From Lenisia limosa (lineage: Eukaryota; Breviatea), in the NCBI GenBank assembly GCA_001655205.1, contig LPNZ01010237.1:1-41559 (forward strand): a stretch of 41,559 bases of DNA. Direction: 5' to 3'. Under the pieces are notes generated by a model, which saw only the letters and a program-made list of their open reading frames with translations, ran no database searches and was not told the origin of the DNA. The position numbers were made by a program, and so were the translations under genes. Shown here one piece after another: positions 13,301-23,581 of the stretch (positions are counted from its first letter, which is position 1; every line of letters begins with the position of its first letter).

Positions 13301-15132
13301 TGTATTCCTCCGCCATGCCCACTTGCTGGTTCGCAAACCCTGCTGACTTTGAGTTCAGACATGACAAGTTAATAGTGTGAATTTTTACATTCAACCAGTT
13401 TGCCATTGTTTACACGACAGGAACGGCTCTGACTGCTGAACTACTTTCGTTGAGATGCGCTGTGGAGTGGATGGGCGAAGTTTACGTTTGCTGCTCAAAG
13501 GTGGGTTTTATTGGGATATTCCCTCACGCGTCAATTTTGTTTCTCACTCTACTTACTAAAATAGTAGTATCCCTCCCNNNNNNNNNNNNNNNNNNNNNNN
13601 NNNNNNNNNNNNNNNNNNNNNNNNNNNNNNNNNNNNNNNNNNNNNNNNNNNNNNNNNNNNNNNNNNNNNNNNNNNNNNNNNNNNNNNNNNNNNNNNNNNN
13701 NNNNNNNNNNACCCCCCCTTCAAAACTGGTATGGTTGTATGAATGATAGGTGCAAATGCTGGTCTGTTAACCCCTCAGGTGAAACACATTCCATCATTGA
13801 ATGCTATTGGTGGTAACAGACAGCTCCGAGGATACTGCCCCGTCACTCTTGTCCTTGATAAGCAACCGTATGCCAGGAGTGTACACAGGGTATATTCCAA
13901 GACACATTACTCCCACCTGTAATTGAGATTTAATTCTACATAGGGATATTCCCGTTTCGGGCTACGTTGTCCCTGGTCAGCCAGATCTGGCGTGCGAGTA
14001 CAATGGCGGCACATTTGCTTTCTCCTCGTGGGACCGTTTAGTCAAATTCTGTTGGCAGCCTGAAAAGTAAGCCACGTCTTAAATATCCACTTGATGCTTT
14101 TTTTGTGTTGTGCCACTGTTTACTCAATAGATACGCTGACGCAAAGCTCCCTCCACGACTCCCTGCACCCGCCATCCCACTTGATGCTCGGTATGGGTTT
14201 GGAAGTAACAATTGCGGGTGGTTTCTCTTTCTTTTCAGTGCTTGTCTCCTTAATCATTTAGGTCACTTCCAATTTACGGCTATGTGGAGCAGACCATTGG
14301 TGATACACTCATTGAAGCACTCACGGTAGGGTTTGGGCCTGTCGTAAGCATGTGTCGATGACAAGATACAGTAATCTTTATTTCACATTTCATAAAATAT
14401 TCAAAAAAAAGAACTTGTTTTAGTATTCAGGAGTTTTATCGGAAGGGGGTGTGGTAATCAATGAAAGGATTCGATGGACCTCAGATGAATTGATTCAACA
14501 ACCATACCGTTCCCACATCACTATTCAGACTGTTGGTTCGGAGAAGCTTGTCTATCCCGGCCTCTCAGTTCAGGAGTCTGCTCTTCACCATCTCTCTGTG
14601 TCTTTAAGAGTAGGGGTGAGGAAAGCTATATTCATTGTTAGTTTTGATATGTAAACCCGGGCCCAGGGGGTCGGGTGCAATATCATGCTCTCGTAGTTGC
14701 TTTCTAAAGGTTAAGTAAATAGAGTTATTATCACCATTCATGTTTTCTTCGTTAACCCCGCCTTCTAGGCTCTGAACCCCAACCACGATACACGGCGAGC
14801 TGCAGTCAACTCCAGACGACGTGTGGACTTCGAGTCTCGTTGTAGACTGCCGCAGACTATAGGAAGTTTGTGTTGCAGTCATGGCTCGTAAATCACTCTG
14901 AATAGTTTCACTCCTGCTCTTTGATCTTTCAGACGGCTACCGTATGGGCTCGGATGAGCGTTCTGATCCGGACTTTGCTCGCAAGGTCGAAGAGTTTGAT
15001 GCCTTGGCGCCGGAACAGGTAACGATCTATTTTCATTTCAAAATTGTTTGAAGGTTTGATGTTATTCTCACTCTTAAGGTCAAAGAATTCCATGGGTCTG
15101 CTCGTGCACTAGGAGTGAAGTCCTTCACATAA
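1388..15132 (+). CDS. AK9: Adenylate kinase 9-like giant protein with repeated adenylate kinase modules
   Basis: Exons: 1388-1420, 1490-1588, 1699-1776, 1868-1960, 2082-2130, 2219-2293, 2429-2550, 2575-2638, 2867-2923, 3068-3139, 3279-3382, 3508-3582, 3783-3846, 3971-4036, 4121-4177, 4280-4389, 4472-4537, 4667-4873, 5105-5222, 5394-5485, 5623-5709, 5792-5875, 6017-6079, 6153-6206, 6301-6375, 6448-6600, (one lost near gap 6663-6763), 7031-7132, 7305-7378, 7687-7758, 7858-7959, 8099-8167, 8239-8316, 8396-8440, 8548-8718, 8835-8922, 9096-9217, 9304-9423, 9544-9657, 9931-9998, 10097-10206, 10403-10492, 10612-10660, 10739-10828, 10919-11058, 11114-11202, 11297-11366, 11527-11634, 11960-12216, 12260-12373, 12472-12532, 12628-12719, 12785-12925, 13013-13144, 13262-13328, 13421-13500, 13779-13889, 13944-14066, 14131-14190, 14262-14325, 14424-14609, 14769-14865, 14933-15018, 15079-15132. 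About 1,970 residues are visible, close to known AK9 (about 1,900). P-loops GPPGVGKST, GMPASGKTT, GPSMSGKST and GSPLGGKTS recur, each module ending in a CPV-type tail. Linkers are very acidic. The family is nucleoside mono/diphosphate kinases linked to cilia. Exon edges near gaps and at 13889/13944 and 14865 are the least certain. Confidence 0.86.
1490..5875 (+). other. AK9 module 1: adenylate kinase domain plus CPV-type tail
   Basis: The P-loop GPPGVGKST is cut by an intron right after the Thr codon (1588). The core motif GYVLDDFP is at about 1926-1953, a LID-like LDPRTGRIF lies in 2219-2293, and acidic runs are coded at 2575-2638, 3971-4177 and 4667-4873. The tail (5623-5875) has CCVAL, then VYPLSSRAARAAFLQDPHKY, matching the unit that closes every module. 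All core motifs are present, so this module could be catalytic. Confidence 0.8.
6017..8718 (+). other. AK9 module 2: adenylate kinase domain with altered core Asp
   Basis: The P-loop is GMPASGKTT. The motif that normally reads GxxLDGxP is GWVLELP (7050-7075), so the usual Asp is replaced. A 51-residue acidic stretch is coded at 6448-6600 and an exon is probably missing in the gap at 6663-6763. The tail at 8548-8718 reads FCPVTL ... GRVYSFASEAQKLEFMANPE. The loss of the Asp suggests weakened or changed catalysis (inference). Confidence 0.75.
8835..11366 (+). other. AK9 module 3: adenylate kinase domain
   Basis: The P-loop GPSMSGKST (8895-8922) is split from its next residue by an intron. GGWILDGW follows at about 9955-9980 and a KR/E-rich charged helix at 9304-9657. 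The tail CPVKANLGGDELP then RRRIYYLSSAANRRSFL spans 11041-11320. All expected motifs are present. Part of the exon ending at 9998 lies in the gap 9825-9930. Confidence 0.78.
11527..13144 (+). other. AK9 module 4: adenylate kinase domain
   Basis: The P-loop is GSPLGGKTS (11539-11568), followed by ARGWILDGI at about 12004-12030 and a tail starting FGTICPVAL at 12785. The gap 11753-11959 removes the middle of the domain. The lysine and the LDG motif are both kept. Confidence 0.75.
13262..14190 (+). other. AK9 module 5: vestigial adenylate kinase remnant with intact tail
   Basis: The position of the P-loop reads PPPCPLAGTALTAELLS, with no Gly-Lys-Thr/Ser, and only about 30 residues separate it from the tail GYCPVTL (13809-13829), so most of a kinase core is absent. 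The tail itself is well kept: VSGYVVPGQPDLACEYNG, then FAFSSWDRLVKFCWQPEKY. Codon phase does not require a lost exon in the gap 13578-13710, but one of 3n length cannot be excluded. Confidence 0.6.
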
Positions 15133-15328
15133 TTTGTATTCTAGTTTCTTCTTCTATGTATTTTTTCAGGTTTTTTTATGTTTCCTATCACAACGCCTAG
15201 AATGATCGCTGATCTTCTACAAATTTTGATATTACTTTTTATTTGGAAAAATTGGGATTCGTTTGAGGTGGTAGAAGGCGTGTACTTGAATTACATCTTT
15301 AGCGAAAAAAAACAGGAGTACATCCAAT

Positions 15329-16951
15329 ATGGTGGAGACTAGTCGCAGGCCCGGCGGTTAGTGGTTGTATTGGATACTGTCGTCTTGAAATCAACGAATT
15401 ATGTTATAACCATCCTTAGGCGGTGCCTTTAAGCAGCAACGCCTTCCTGCCTGGCAACCTTTATTGACACCCTCTGCTGTAATTCCCACATATATCACGC
15501 TAGCTATCATTTTTATCCCTGTTGGAATTGTTCTGCTCTTGTTTTCGCAATCGGTGAGTTCATTTTTTTGTTTACTCTCGGCCTAACTGCAAAATGTTGA
15601 CTTTTTAGCTTCAAGAATATTCTGTTGAGTATACTGGAGTTACTGAATGCGAGCTGAAGAAAGGAACGAACGTTACATCTTGTACTCTTCAGTTCGACGT
15701 CAAGAAGGATATGGATGCCCCTGTTTATGCCTACTATAAGCTGACAAACTTCTATCAGAACCACCGTCGTTATGTTAGGTCCAGAAATGACGAACAACTC
15801 CGCGGAAATAACCCTTCTTTTTCTTCGATGGAGGATTGTGACCCTCGTCGGTCTATTGGTGATGAAAATGACCCTACTAAGTACTGGAACCCCTGTGGAC
15901 TAATTGCTGCTTCTATGTTTAACGGTAAGTTAGTCCTCCTTTGTTTTCTTGGTTTTTTCATTCCATTGTTCGGTAGTATTTTTGTAAAAGCTAAATACTT
16001 ACAGATACATTTGCTCTCAAGAAGCCTGATGGAACTGATGTTGCGTGGACCAAGTCTGGAATTGCATGGGAAAGTGATGTTGATGAGAAGTTCAAGAAGC
16101 AGAGCAAGCCTGTTGGAATCCAACCCACCACCTGGCCCCCTGGTATGCCGCTTGTTGGAGAAAATGAAAGAAATTGCGAATGATGATATAACAAGATAAA
16201 ACGTGTCCAATTTTTACTCTTCAAGGTGTGGACTCAGTGGAAGACGAGGACTTCATTGTGTGGATGCGTACCGCTGGACTTCCCCACTTCAAAAAGCTCC
16301 ATCGTATCATTGACACGGACCTCTCCGCCGGTACCTACACGTTAACTGTTAATAACAGTAGGCAAACTAGGCGTTTCTTTAAATATATATAAATCATGTA
16401 TTGCTTTTGTAGGGGACTCTTGAAGAGGCTTGGAAGCTTAGGACATTTGTATAATATTTTGACAAGTGTAGGGTTCCCTGTTGAGGAGTTTGATGGAACC
16501 AAACAGTTTGTTCTTGCGACTACATCGTCAATTGGTGGCCGTAATATGTTCCTTGCCTTCGCGTATATTGTTGTTGGTCTCCTTTGTCTGACCCTCGGCA
16601 TCGTGTTTCTTCTTAGGAATTCTTTCTCCCCAAGGTTTGCAAGGATTAGATATTTTGGTTTTGTTCTATCATTTCAATTATACATAATGTTGGCAAATAC
16701 CCCCCCCCCCCCNNNNNNNNNNNNNNNNNNNNNNNNNNNNNNNNNNNNNNNNNNNNNNNNNNNNNNNNNNNNNNNNNNNNNNNNNNNNNNNNNNNNNNNN
16801 NNNNNNNNNNNTTCCCTCATTCTTCCTATGCTTTTCAAGAACGTTGCCTCTTGTATTTTTCCATATTCATGTTGTTAATCTTTTTGTTGATTACTTACGT
16901 TGTAGAATATTGGGGGATCAAAAGTACCTTGCATGGGATCGTAAGCTGTAG
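15329..16951 (+). CDS. CDC50: CDC50/TMEM30 family, beta subunit of P4-ATPase lipid flippase
   Basis: Exons 15329-15356, 15420-15553, 15609-15924, 16005-16142, 16226-16357, 16472-16634 and 16906-16951 join in phase to 318 residues ending in TAG. Near the N-terminus [14 protein letters not shown] precedes the first membrane span (about residues 29-52). The ectodomain has [18 protein letters not shown], paired Cys, [32 protein letters not shown] and a TYTLTVNN segment. The second span is [20 protein letters not shown] and the end is [15 protein letters not shown]. All are diagnostic of CDC50. The family escorts P4-ATPases out of the ER and is needed for aminophospholipid flipping. The gene follows the AK9-like gene after 196 nt on the same strand and faces APH-1 tail to tail. 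The gap at 16713-16811 is intronic. Confidence 0.96.
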
Positions 16952-17049
16952 AGATTGTACGTGTATTTGTTTCTTTTTGATTTTTCTAGTTTTTATGTCC
17001 TTTTTGGCCATGAAATGGAGGAGGGGAGGGGGGTAATAGTATATTCTAT

Positions 17050-17076
17050 AGTGAATAACCTGTGAAGTTATTCACT
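17050..17076. repeat. Perfect 10-bp hairpin between convergent genes
   Basis: AGTGAATAAC, a 7-nt loop, then GTTATTCACT. It lies between the CDC50 stop (plus, 16951) and the APH-1 stop (minus, 17128), followed by AATAAA at about 17085. It could form in either transcript and may help 3' end formation. That role is inferred from position only. Confidence 0.6.
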
Positions 17077-17125
17077 GTACCAAACAATAAAACATAACCC
17101 CATGCTGCTCTAGTCTTTCTTCACT

Positions 17126-18705
17126 TTAAAGGCTTCCTACAAAGTTGAGTAGAGGTTTTGCGCAAAGCCACGTATTGTCAAACTGAATAAACAAATTACC
17201 AACTATAATTCCCACTCTGCCGCAACCTTATTGGCAACCCAAACTGAGAGAACCGCGACTGATGGACATATGACACAGGAAAGAAGGCATGGAATTTGCA
17301 CCATCCCTCCAAGACCAACCTACACCGTCAAAAAAACCAGACTCCTGGTTCTTGGGAGTAAATTGGTAAATTTTGTTTACTTCTAGATTATTGATGCATT
17401 AAAGTTTAAAGTTCTATAACCCTACGGTGACCTACAGTTGACATACTACTCACAATCAATCAATTAATATCTTACCACTAAGTGAAAGGCAATGCCAAGG
17501 CAAGCATAAAGTGTCGAACGTATAGCGTAGACAGGTGCTGAAACCTAGCCAATCAATATGTAAAGTGGGAAAAGCTTGAAAACATTATTTGTGATCTTTC
17601 TAGCAAAGTTCAAATGTATGATGCATTGCATGTCAAAGGGTCATATAATCGTGACGGTGTGGGCGGCTTCCACCAGAGACTACCTTTTACTCAGCTCTAC
17701 ATATTTACTGGCGCGCTATTCTCCCCTCACATTCACAGCACTGACGGAAGCCATACATATTGCTGAAACTAAGCCCCTTGGAAGGGTACAGACATCTGTA
17801 TGCCAAGTGCTGTTGTTGAGGTGTCTCAAGCCCACAAGGCCAAATGTAAGGATCAAAGTCATGATTCCAATACCCAGGCCGAAAGCTGGTACGTTAGATA
17901 TTCAATAAAAAGTGAAACTGCATAGCTATGTACAATGTCAAAATCTTGGGCACTTAATGAACCACATGTTTTCGTGCAACATACAATATAATGAATTTGA
18001 GAATTTCAGAAAACAACTCTTGTATTTCCCCTCCATACTCAGTGCAACAGCGGGCTGGGAGCCGATAGCAGTTCCAAGGTCACTTCTTGGGTAACGTAGT
18101 TTCGACTTATCCCGAAGCTTTCTTGGATGATAAATCAAAAGAATCAAAACAAAATACAGTCAAATAACTTCAAGAATATCCACAACCCAAAATATCCTCT
18201 TACAATGCTATTTTAACAATTCCATTTCGTCCTAATTCAATTACAATAATTGTTGCAGCTGAAATGAATAGATATGATCTAAAATGTGAACAATTGTTGC
18301 TACTTTTAATTTTATAAAAAAAATCGTCAGAATGTATCTGTAGACTAAATGCAATGACAACTACAATGCAAAAAGTTCAGTCTAATTAACAAAGCTTACT
18401 CTTTGACACCAATAAGAAGAAAAAGGAGCCTTGAAAGGCAAACAGCCGGTGCAACAATACAAAAGCCCAAAAAGGTCCTACACGGTCACTCATATCAAAA
18501 CACCAATTATAGCTTCACCACTTACGAAAAGAATGAAAGAACAATCAGTTTAGAGCTGTTTTTGATAAATATACAATATACGACAATAAGTGGCAACCCT
18601 GCAATAAAAAGGTATGTCAGCCCTAAGTTAAGTGAGGGAAAAAGAAACATGGTCACTGTACCTACCTTGAAGAGGTCCCGTTGTAAATTGAAAAAAAGAT
18701 ATCAT
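17126..18705 (-). CDS. APH1: APH-1-like gamma-secretase subunit (seven-span membrane protein)
   Basis: Ten small exons join in phase: 18666-18705, 18526-18598, 18400-18477, 18304-18344, 18204-18258, 17985-18121, 17731-17885, 17476-17544, 17227-17319 and 17126-17182. The product is 265 residues, the usual APH-1 size. It starts MISFFQFTTGP and is strongly hydrophobic. Points of match to APH-1: the early span order, IELGRNGIVKIALKL (Glu and Arg at the spacing of the family's QExxR), a small-residue span SFGLGIGIM in the place of the GxxxG helix, and CLGIAFHLVVGL aligned with the conserved His of the sixth span. The other conserved His (fifth span) is not seen. In the family, APH-1 scaffolds presenilin and nicastrin in the intramembrane protease. 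Similarity is moderate and was judged by eye; another polytopic family is possible. The opposite strand of these exons gives long but meaningless open frames. Confidence 0.68.
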
Positions 18706-19783
18706 TTCAGAAGGGAGTTTCAATTTACCACTCGTGGATTATCTGAGTGTGCACAAGCTTTGACTGCAAGAATAGTATTCAGGGATATTTATTTATCGAG
18801 ATTAGCAACGACAGACGTGCGACCGACTGAATATACATTCGTGCATATGAAGTAATAATATGATGATATGATGATATGTTTGATTTAGAATTTTTTTGTC
18901 GATGGAGTTTACGCCAAAAAATGCATCACGTTCACGCCAAATATTTAAATTTAAAATTTTAATTTTTTGTTCCTTTTTTGCGTAAATTGTGTTAGATTGG
19001 TATTAGCTAGTGATTTAAAGACATTAGAGACGCTCGTTTCTTTGGAATTTGAATCAAAACAGGTTCTGTACTGGAGAAATCTTCAAATTGAATCGGTCTG
19101 AGTTCTTCTTTAGAGATGTAGGAGGTGTTTAATTGATTCAAAAAGCTTTTGGGTCGGGGAAGTGTAAAGTGTTTCTGTCCCACATCTCTTATGTCTTGGC
19201 GGTCTTGTTGTAAAACCCTTTTTGGTGTTCTTAGATTAATTGTATTCTTGAATCAGGGGGTAAATAAGAGTTTTGCATCTTCTTTAATCTTCTCTTTTTT
19301 TTAGTTTACACTGAAATGGCGTTTTCTCTGTTGCTTTGATTTTAAAGTGTCATATTATGTCATATGAACGAGTATTTTCCCTCTTTGATAACATAATTTT
19401 TTGTTTCCTTTTTACTTGGATTATTCTTGGGTTCGGACAGCCTCTATTATACCAGTACTGTGTGGCAATATACTTAGATAAGACACTATAACGGGCTCTT
19501 TTGAATCTATTTGTATTGAATGGTTTATCGTTCTGTCACCGTTTCACGTTAATTATTCCTGATATGAATATGATATTAAATAATATAAATATCAGAGACA
19601 GACTTATACGGTTTTTGGACTTAGCGTCTCTCTATTTTGTGTTTTGACGTTTCGGTTGGCCTTTTGACATCAGTTCTACCTTATATTGTTTGATGATTCA
19701 TTATTATGATTTATTATTGTTTTACAGTGCACCTGGAATTGCTTCCATTCGTCCTGCTTTTCTAATCGTCTTCTAGGGAAGCA
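18706..19783. promoter_or_regulatory. Divergent intergenic region, APH-1 / Q-rich gene
   Basis: About 1.1 kb lie between two start codons that point away from each other. It is AT-rich, with short direct repeats of GATGATAT (18850-18880) and a self-complementary AAATATTTAAATTTAAAATTT-like tract near 18940-18962. No exon with matching splice sites was found. Promoters and leaders of both genes are expected here. Confidence 0.45.
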
Positions 19784-22700
19784 ATGAGCGTGATTGAGCC
19801 AATAATGGTATGTTAATGAATATTCAAGAGAAAGTTACGCATTTCAGGATGTTGCCCCATCTGATGCAGCTGTTGAACCGATCCAGAACCAGGTCACTGC
19901 CCCTGTTGCTGGAGAGATCGAATCTGCCCCAATGCCTGTCCAGCAACCTGTGCCCGAACCAGAAATGCCAGTTTCTAACATCCCCATTCCAAAAGAAGCC
20001 GAACAACCTGCCCAGCCCATGGTATGCTTGCGCGCCATTTTTTTTTTTTTTTTTCATATGATCTGTGATGCATATTAGTGTTCCACTCACTCCGGGATCT
20101 TCATTCTTAATATTATAGATGCAAGCACCAGCACCTGTTCTTCAGCAACAAATGAACCAAGTCGCTCCCCAGGCCCCAACTTCAATCCAAGATTCCCGCA
20201 CCTCTCCTGAACCTTCTTCTGTATGCCAACCCACTCTTATCTTTTCATTCTTATTTTCCAAATTAATATTTTTTTGGTTTTCACTTGTCATTTTTGTGTA
20301 TGACATCTGTAGTTCGCCGAAGCCGTGTCCCCTCTCACTCGCCCCCACCGCACTCGCAGAAAGCGCACTGACCGCAATTACAGAGACCTGGAGAGTATTC
20401 CTTACGAATATGTAAGCAAAGGGCATATCAGGTAATTAACCGCACACACCCCTGTTCCTAATTTTCTTCGTGTTTCTTATTTTATAGGATAACGAACCTA
20501 TGATCGAGCCAACTCGTGACGACTATGTTCTCCCCGAGGTATACATCCCCCTCTTCGTATCCCACAGATTATGATCCACCCTCCCCTTTTGACTCCTTAG
20601 GACGATTATGCTGAAGACAAGAAGGGTGTTAAGACCCGCAAGCCGTACAAGAAGCGCGGTATGTTTGAATAATCTTTGGTAATTGTACTTATTTTGGTGC
20701 AAGTGAGCTTCTTTGTCTAACCCGATAGGCCCCAAGCGCAAGCGTGACGATATCGAGTACAGTGAAGAAGGCGCTGAACCCAAGGTTTGCTCAAAATGAT
20801 ATTACTTCGCAATTAAGCCCTTCTTACCAAATTCAGGAGGTTGGTGAACAGCCCGAGAAGGTGAAGAAGACCCCTGGCCGCAAGAAGAAGACTCCTATCG
20901 TTAAGTAAGCCTTTTTAATTCTCTTTCTGAGTTACTGGGATCATTCTCACTTTTCCAGGACTGCGCCTACCCCCGTTTCCAAGCCAGCTGTTTGTGGATT
21001 ACTATTATACCTGTCAAAAAAACCTTCAACCAATTCTTTTATTGTCAACTGCTGGTGTTTGTTTTTATTCCACAGATGACAGCCACCATGCAGCAGCAGC
21101 AGCTTCTCCAGCAATTCGCTGCCCACCAGGCCCAGCTCAATGCTTCAGGAAAGACCGACAAACAAGCCCTTGCACAACAGGTTAGCTAAGAAGTAAACGA
21201 TTGGTGTGTTGGCTGTTGTGTTTCCTTCTGACCCGGTTCAGATTGTCCTTCAACAGCAGCTTGCACATCAGTATCACAACGCCGCCCAGCAACTCATGCA
21301 GAGAAGTCAACAGGCTAACCAAGTCGGCCAGACCGCACAAGCTGCTCAGTACCAGCAACAAGCCCAGGTCCGTGGCCATATTGTGTCTTTTCTACCACTT
21401 TTCTTTTTAAATCTCCATCTCATCCCCGTTTTTCCTCTGGTAACCGAGATAGGTTCAATACCAAGCCGCACAGCAACTCGCCATGGCTGCCACTCAGCAG
21501 TACCAGCAACTCCAGCAAGCACAGCAATTGGCTGTAAGTTGGGTAATCATTGCGTTTCCGCTTCCACCAGTTTTTGTGATCATATCATGACCTTTTTTTG
21601 GAATCTACATCCTTCTTTTTATTTACTCACTTCCCAGGCCGAGACACCCGCCGAGGCTCCCAGCACCGCCGCTACCACAGAGCCCTCTGAGCCTCAGGTG
21701 CCTTCAGTACCCTCGGTCTGTTGGGATCCGGATTTTAGTCGTATGAGTATTTGGAATTTTGATATGGAAGCTGCTGAAGTGCCTAGTATTTATTTAACAA
21801 ACCCCCAGGCCGAATCCGTGGAACCCACGCAACCCACTGAACAAGCCCCTGTCACTACCCCACAGGAGCCCCAAGTGCCGCAGGTGCCCCAGCAACCCGT
21901 TGTCCAGGCTTCGGAGGTGCCCCAGGTTCCTCAGGTTCCCCAGGTTCCTGAAGTGCCAAAAGAGGAGGTAAAGGAAGAGATTAAGGTAGAAACCAATGAA
22001 GAAGTGAAGGAAGAGGTCAAGGAGGAGATGAACGAAGAGGCTAAGGAGGAGGTGAAGGAAGAAGTTGCTGCTGAGCAGCCTGCAGGTGAACCTGTCCAGG
22101 TTTGTAGTTCTTAATGAGGTCATATTTTTTGTGCCTTGACGTTTTTTTTATTATTTTTATTATTATGTTTTTTGTGCTTATGTCAAGTCATTATGTGCTT
22201 CAGGAAGCCGCTGCCCCTGCCGCTGAGGAACAACAGCAACAGCCAGGCGCTGTAAAGGTCAGTGTAATATTTTTGAGTGCTTTCTCTTCACTGATCTATA
22301 AGAAATTTACCTATTAACTACATCTGTCTTTCGCAGCCACATTTGACTGTTCAGACTGAAGAGCCAGCCGTGAAACTCACACCTGCCCAGGTTGGTACCC
22401 GTTTCATACTTCTTCTGTCAGAGGCAATCTGTCTCCAAGCTTTTTGACCCCACAGGAACAGATGCAAGCACTCCATGCACAGTTCCAGAACCAACAAGCC
22501 CAAGTCGTGCAACATTACCATGGCCAAGCTATGGCCTATACTCAGCGCCTACAGGCCCAAGCCTCTCAGTATTCCATGTCTCCCGATCTCACCGATGAGA
22601 AGAAGAAGGAGCTTGTCACAGACCTCCAAGTAGGGAGGAGGGGAGGGGGGGTCTTAGTATTATTATTATTTGTGATTAGAGTTTCACTGACCTTCCCTAG

Positions 22701-23221
22701 TCACAACAACAACAAATCCTCCATCAGATCCAGCAGCAGCAACAGCAGCGTTTAGCAATCCTTCAGGTGAGCCTCCACACATTTCCTCTTTATCTTGTAC
22801 GTTTTGTCATAGCATAATCCAAAAGTAGTATCTCATTGTTTAGGAGCAACAACAACAACAACTCTTGCAGCTCCAGGAGGCCCATCTCCAGAACGGAGGC
22901 GCCGTTGCTGTCCTCCAGGCCCAATCCCAGGTAAGAACAACATTGTGCTCAGGGGCAATTAACGAAATGGAGCCGGAGACCCCCGCGAACAGGAATAACA
23001 GGCATGACAAACACGAAAATGAAACCCAAACTCCAATTCTTATTATTATTTGTTCTCTAAAGAGTTTAGGAAGCTGTTGCTGCCACTGAGACCAAGGCCG
23101 AGCCCGAGGCACCCGTGCCTGCTGAGCCTGTTGAGCCTTCAGCCGAGGTATGCTGTCCCTGATTTTGTGGCTTAACTTCACAAATCTTATCCTCACTTTT
23201 CAGGCCCCTACTTCCGCCTAA
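19784..23221 (+). CDS. Gln/Pro/Glu-rich low-complexity protein with basic AT-hook-like block (family not recognised)
   Basis: Exons: 19784-19807, 19848-20021, 20119-20220, 20313-20411, 20488-20538, 20601-20658, 20729-20784, 20837-20904, 20959-20989, 21076-21180, 21242-21367, 21453-21533, 21638-21697 (or to 21715), 21809-22099, 22204-22257, 22337-22390, 22456-22629, 22701-22766, 22844-22930, 23070-23147 and 23204-23221. The product is about 618-624 residues, ATG to TAA. Residues about 1-100 are Pro/Gln/Glu-rich. About 101-190 are basic and acidic, with RPHRTRRKRTDRNYRDL, KPYKKRGPKRKRDD and TPGRKKKTP, the last two resembling AT-hooks or nuclear localisation signals. The rest is Gln-rich helix alternating with PQVPQVP repeats and a KEEVKEE tract. 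Composition suggests a nuclear scaffold or transcription co-regulator (inference only). No catalytic domain is visible. Phases agree at every junction, which supports the model although no homologue is recognised. Confidence 0.72.
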
Positions 23222-23581
23222 AGTTGTTCTATTAGTCCCCNNNNNNNNNNNNNNNNNNNNNNNNNNNNNNNNNNNNNNNNNNNNNNNNNNNNNNNNNNNN
23301 NNNNNNNNNNNNNNNNNNNNNNNNNNNNNNNNNNNNNNNNNNNNNNNNNNNNNNNNNNNGGGCAAAGTGGTCTTTCTGCAATTAATATTAGGCCAAACTG
23401 AGTCTAAAGCATCCACAACCAAACATCAAAGCGTTGCATCCAAATACACATAAACCGACCATCAACCAACTATTTACACTAAATGGTTTCACATGCCGAG
23501 GTGTAATTCTGTGTTTACATCCTTTTCTGATATCGAAAATAAAAATAAGAAAAAAGATGCATTACGATATTCTAACAACAC
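23222..23581. other. Convergent 3' interval between Q-rich gene and ACS-GNAT gene
   Basis: The 360-nt stretch holds a 119-nt assembly gap (23241-23359) and AT-rich flanks, with AATAAAAATAAG at about 23538-23549. Both neighbouring genes end here. I see no gene in it. Confidence 0.5.

Noticed and set aside
15133-15328. Possible extension of the AK9-like gene into the CDC50 gene
   Set aside because: The AK9 frame ends in TAA at 15130-15132, and CDC50 has its own ATG at 15329 followed by a typical CDC50 N-terminus.
17576-18855. Plus-strand open frames of 110 codons (17576-17908) and 150 codons (18403-18855)
   Set aside because: They are antisense to APH-1 exons, have no domain features and do not join to neighbours; the minus-strand exon chain explains the region better.
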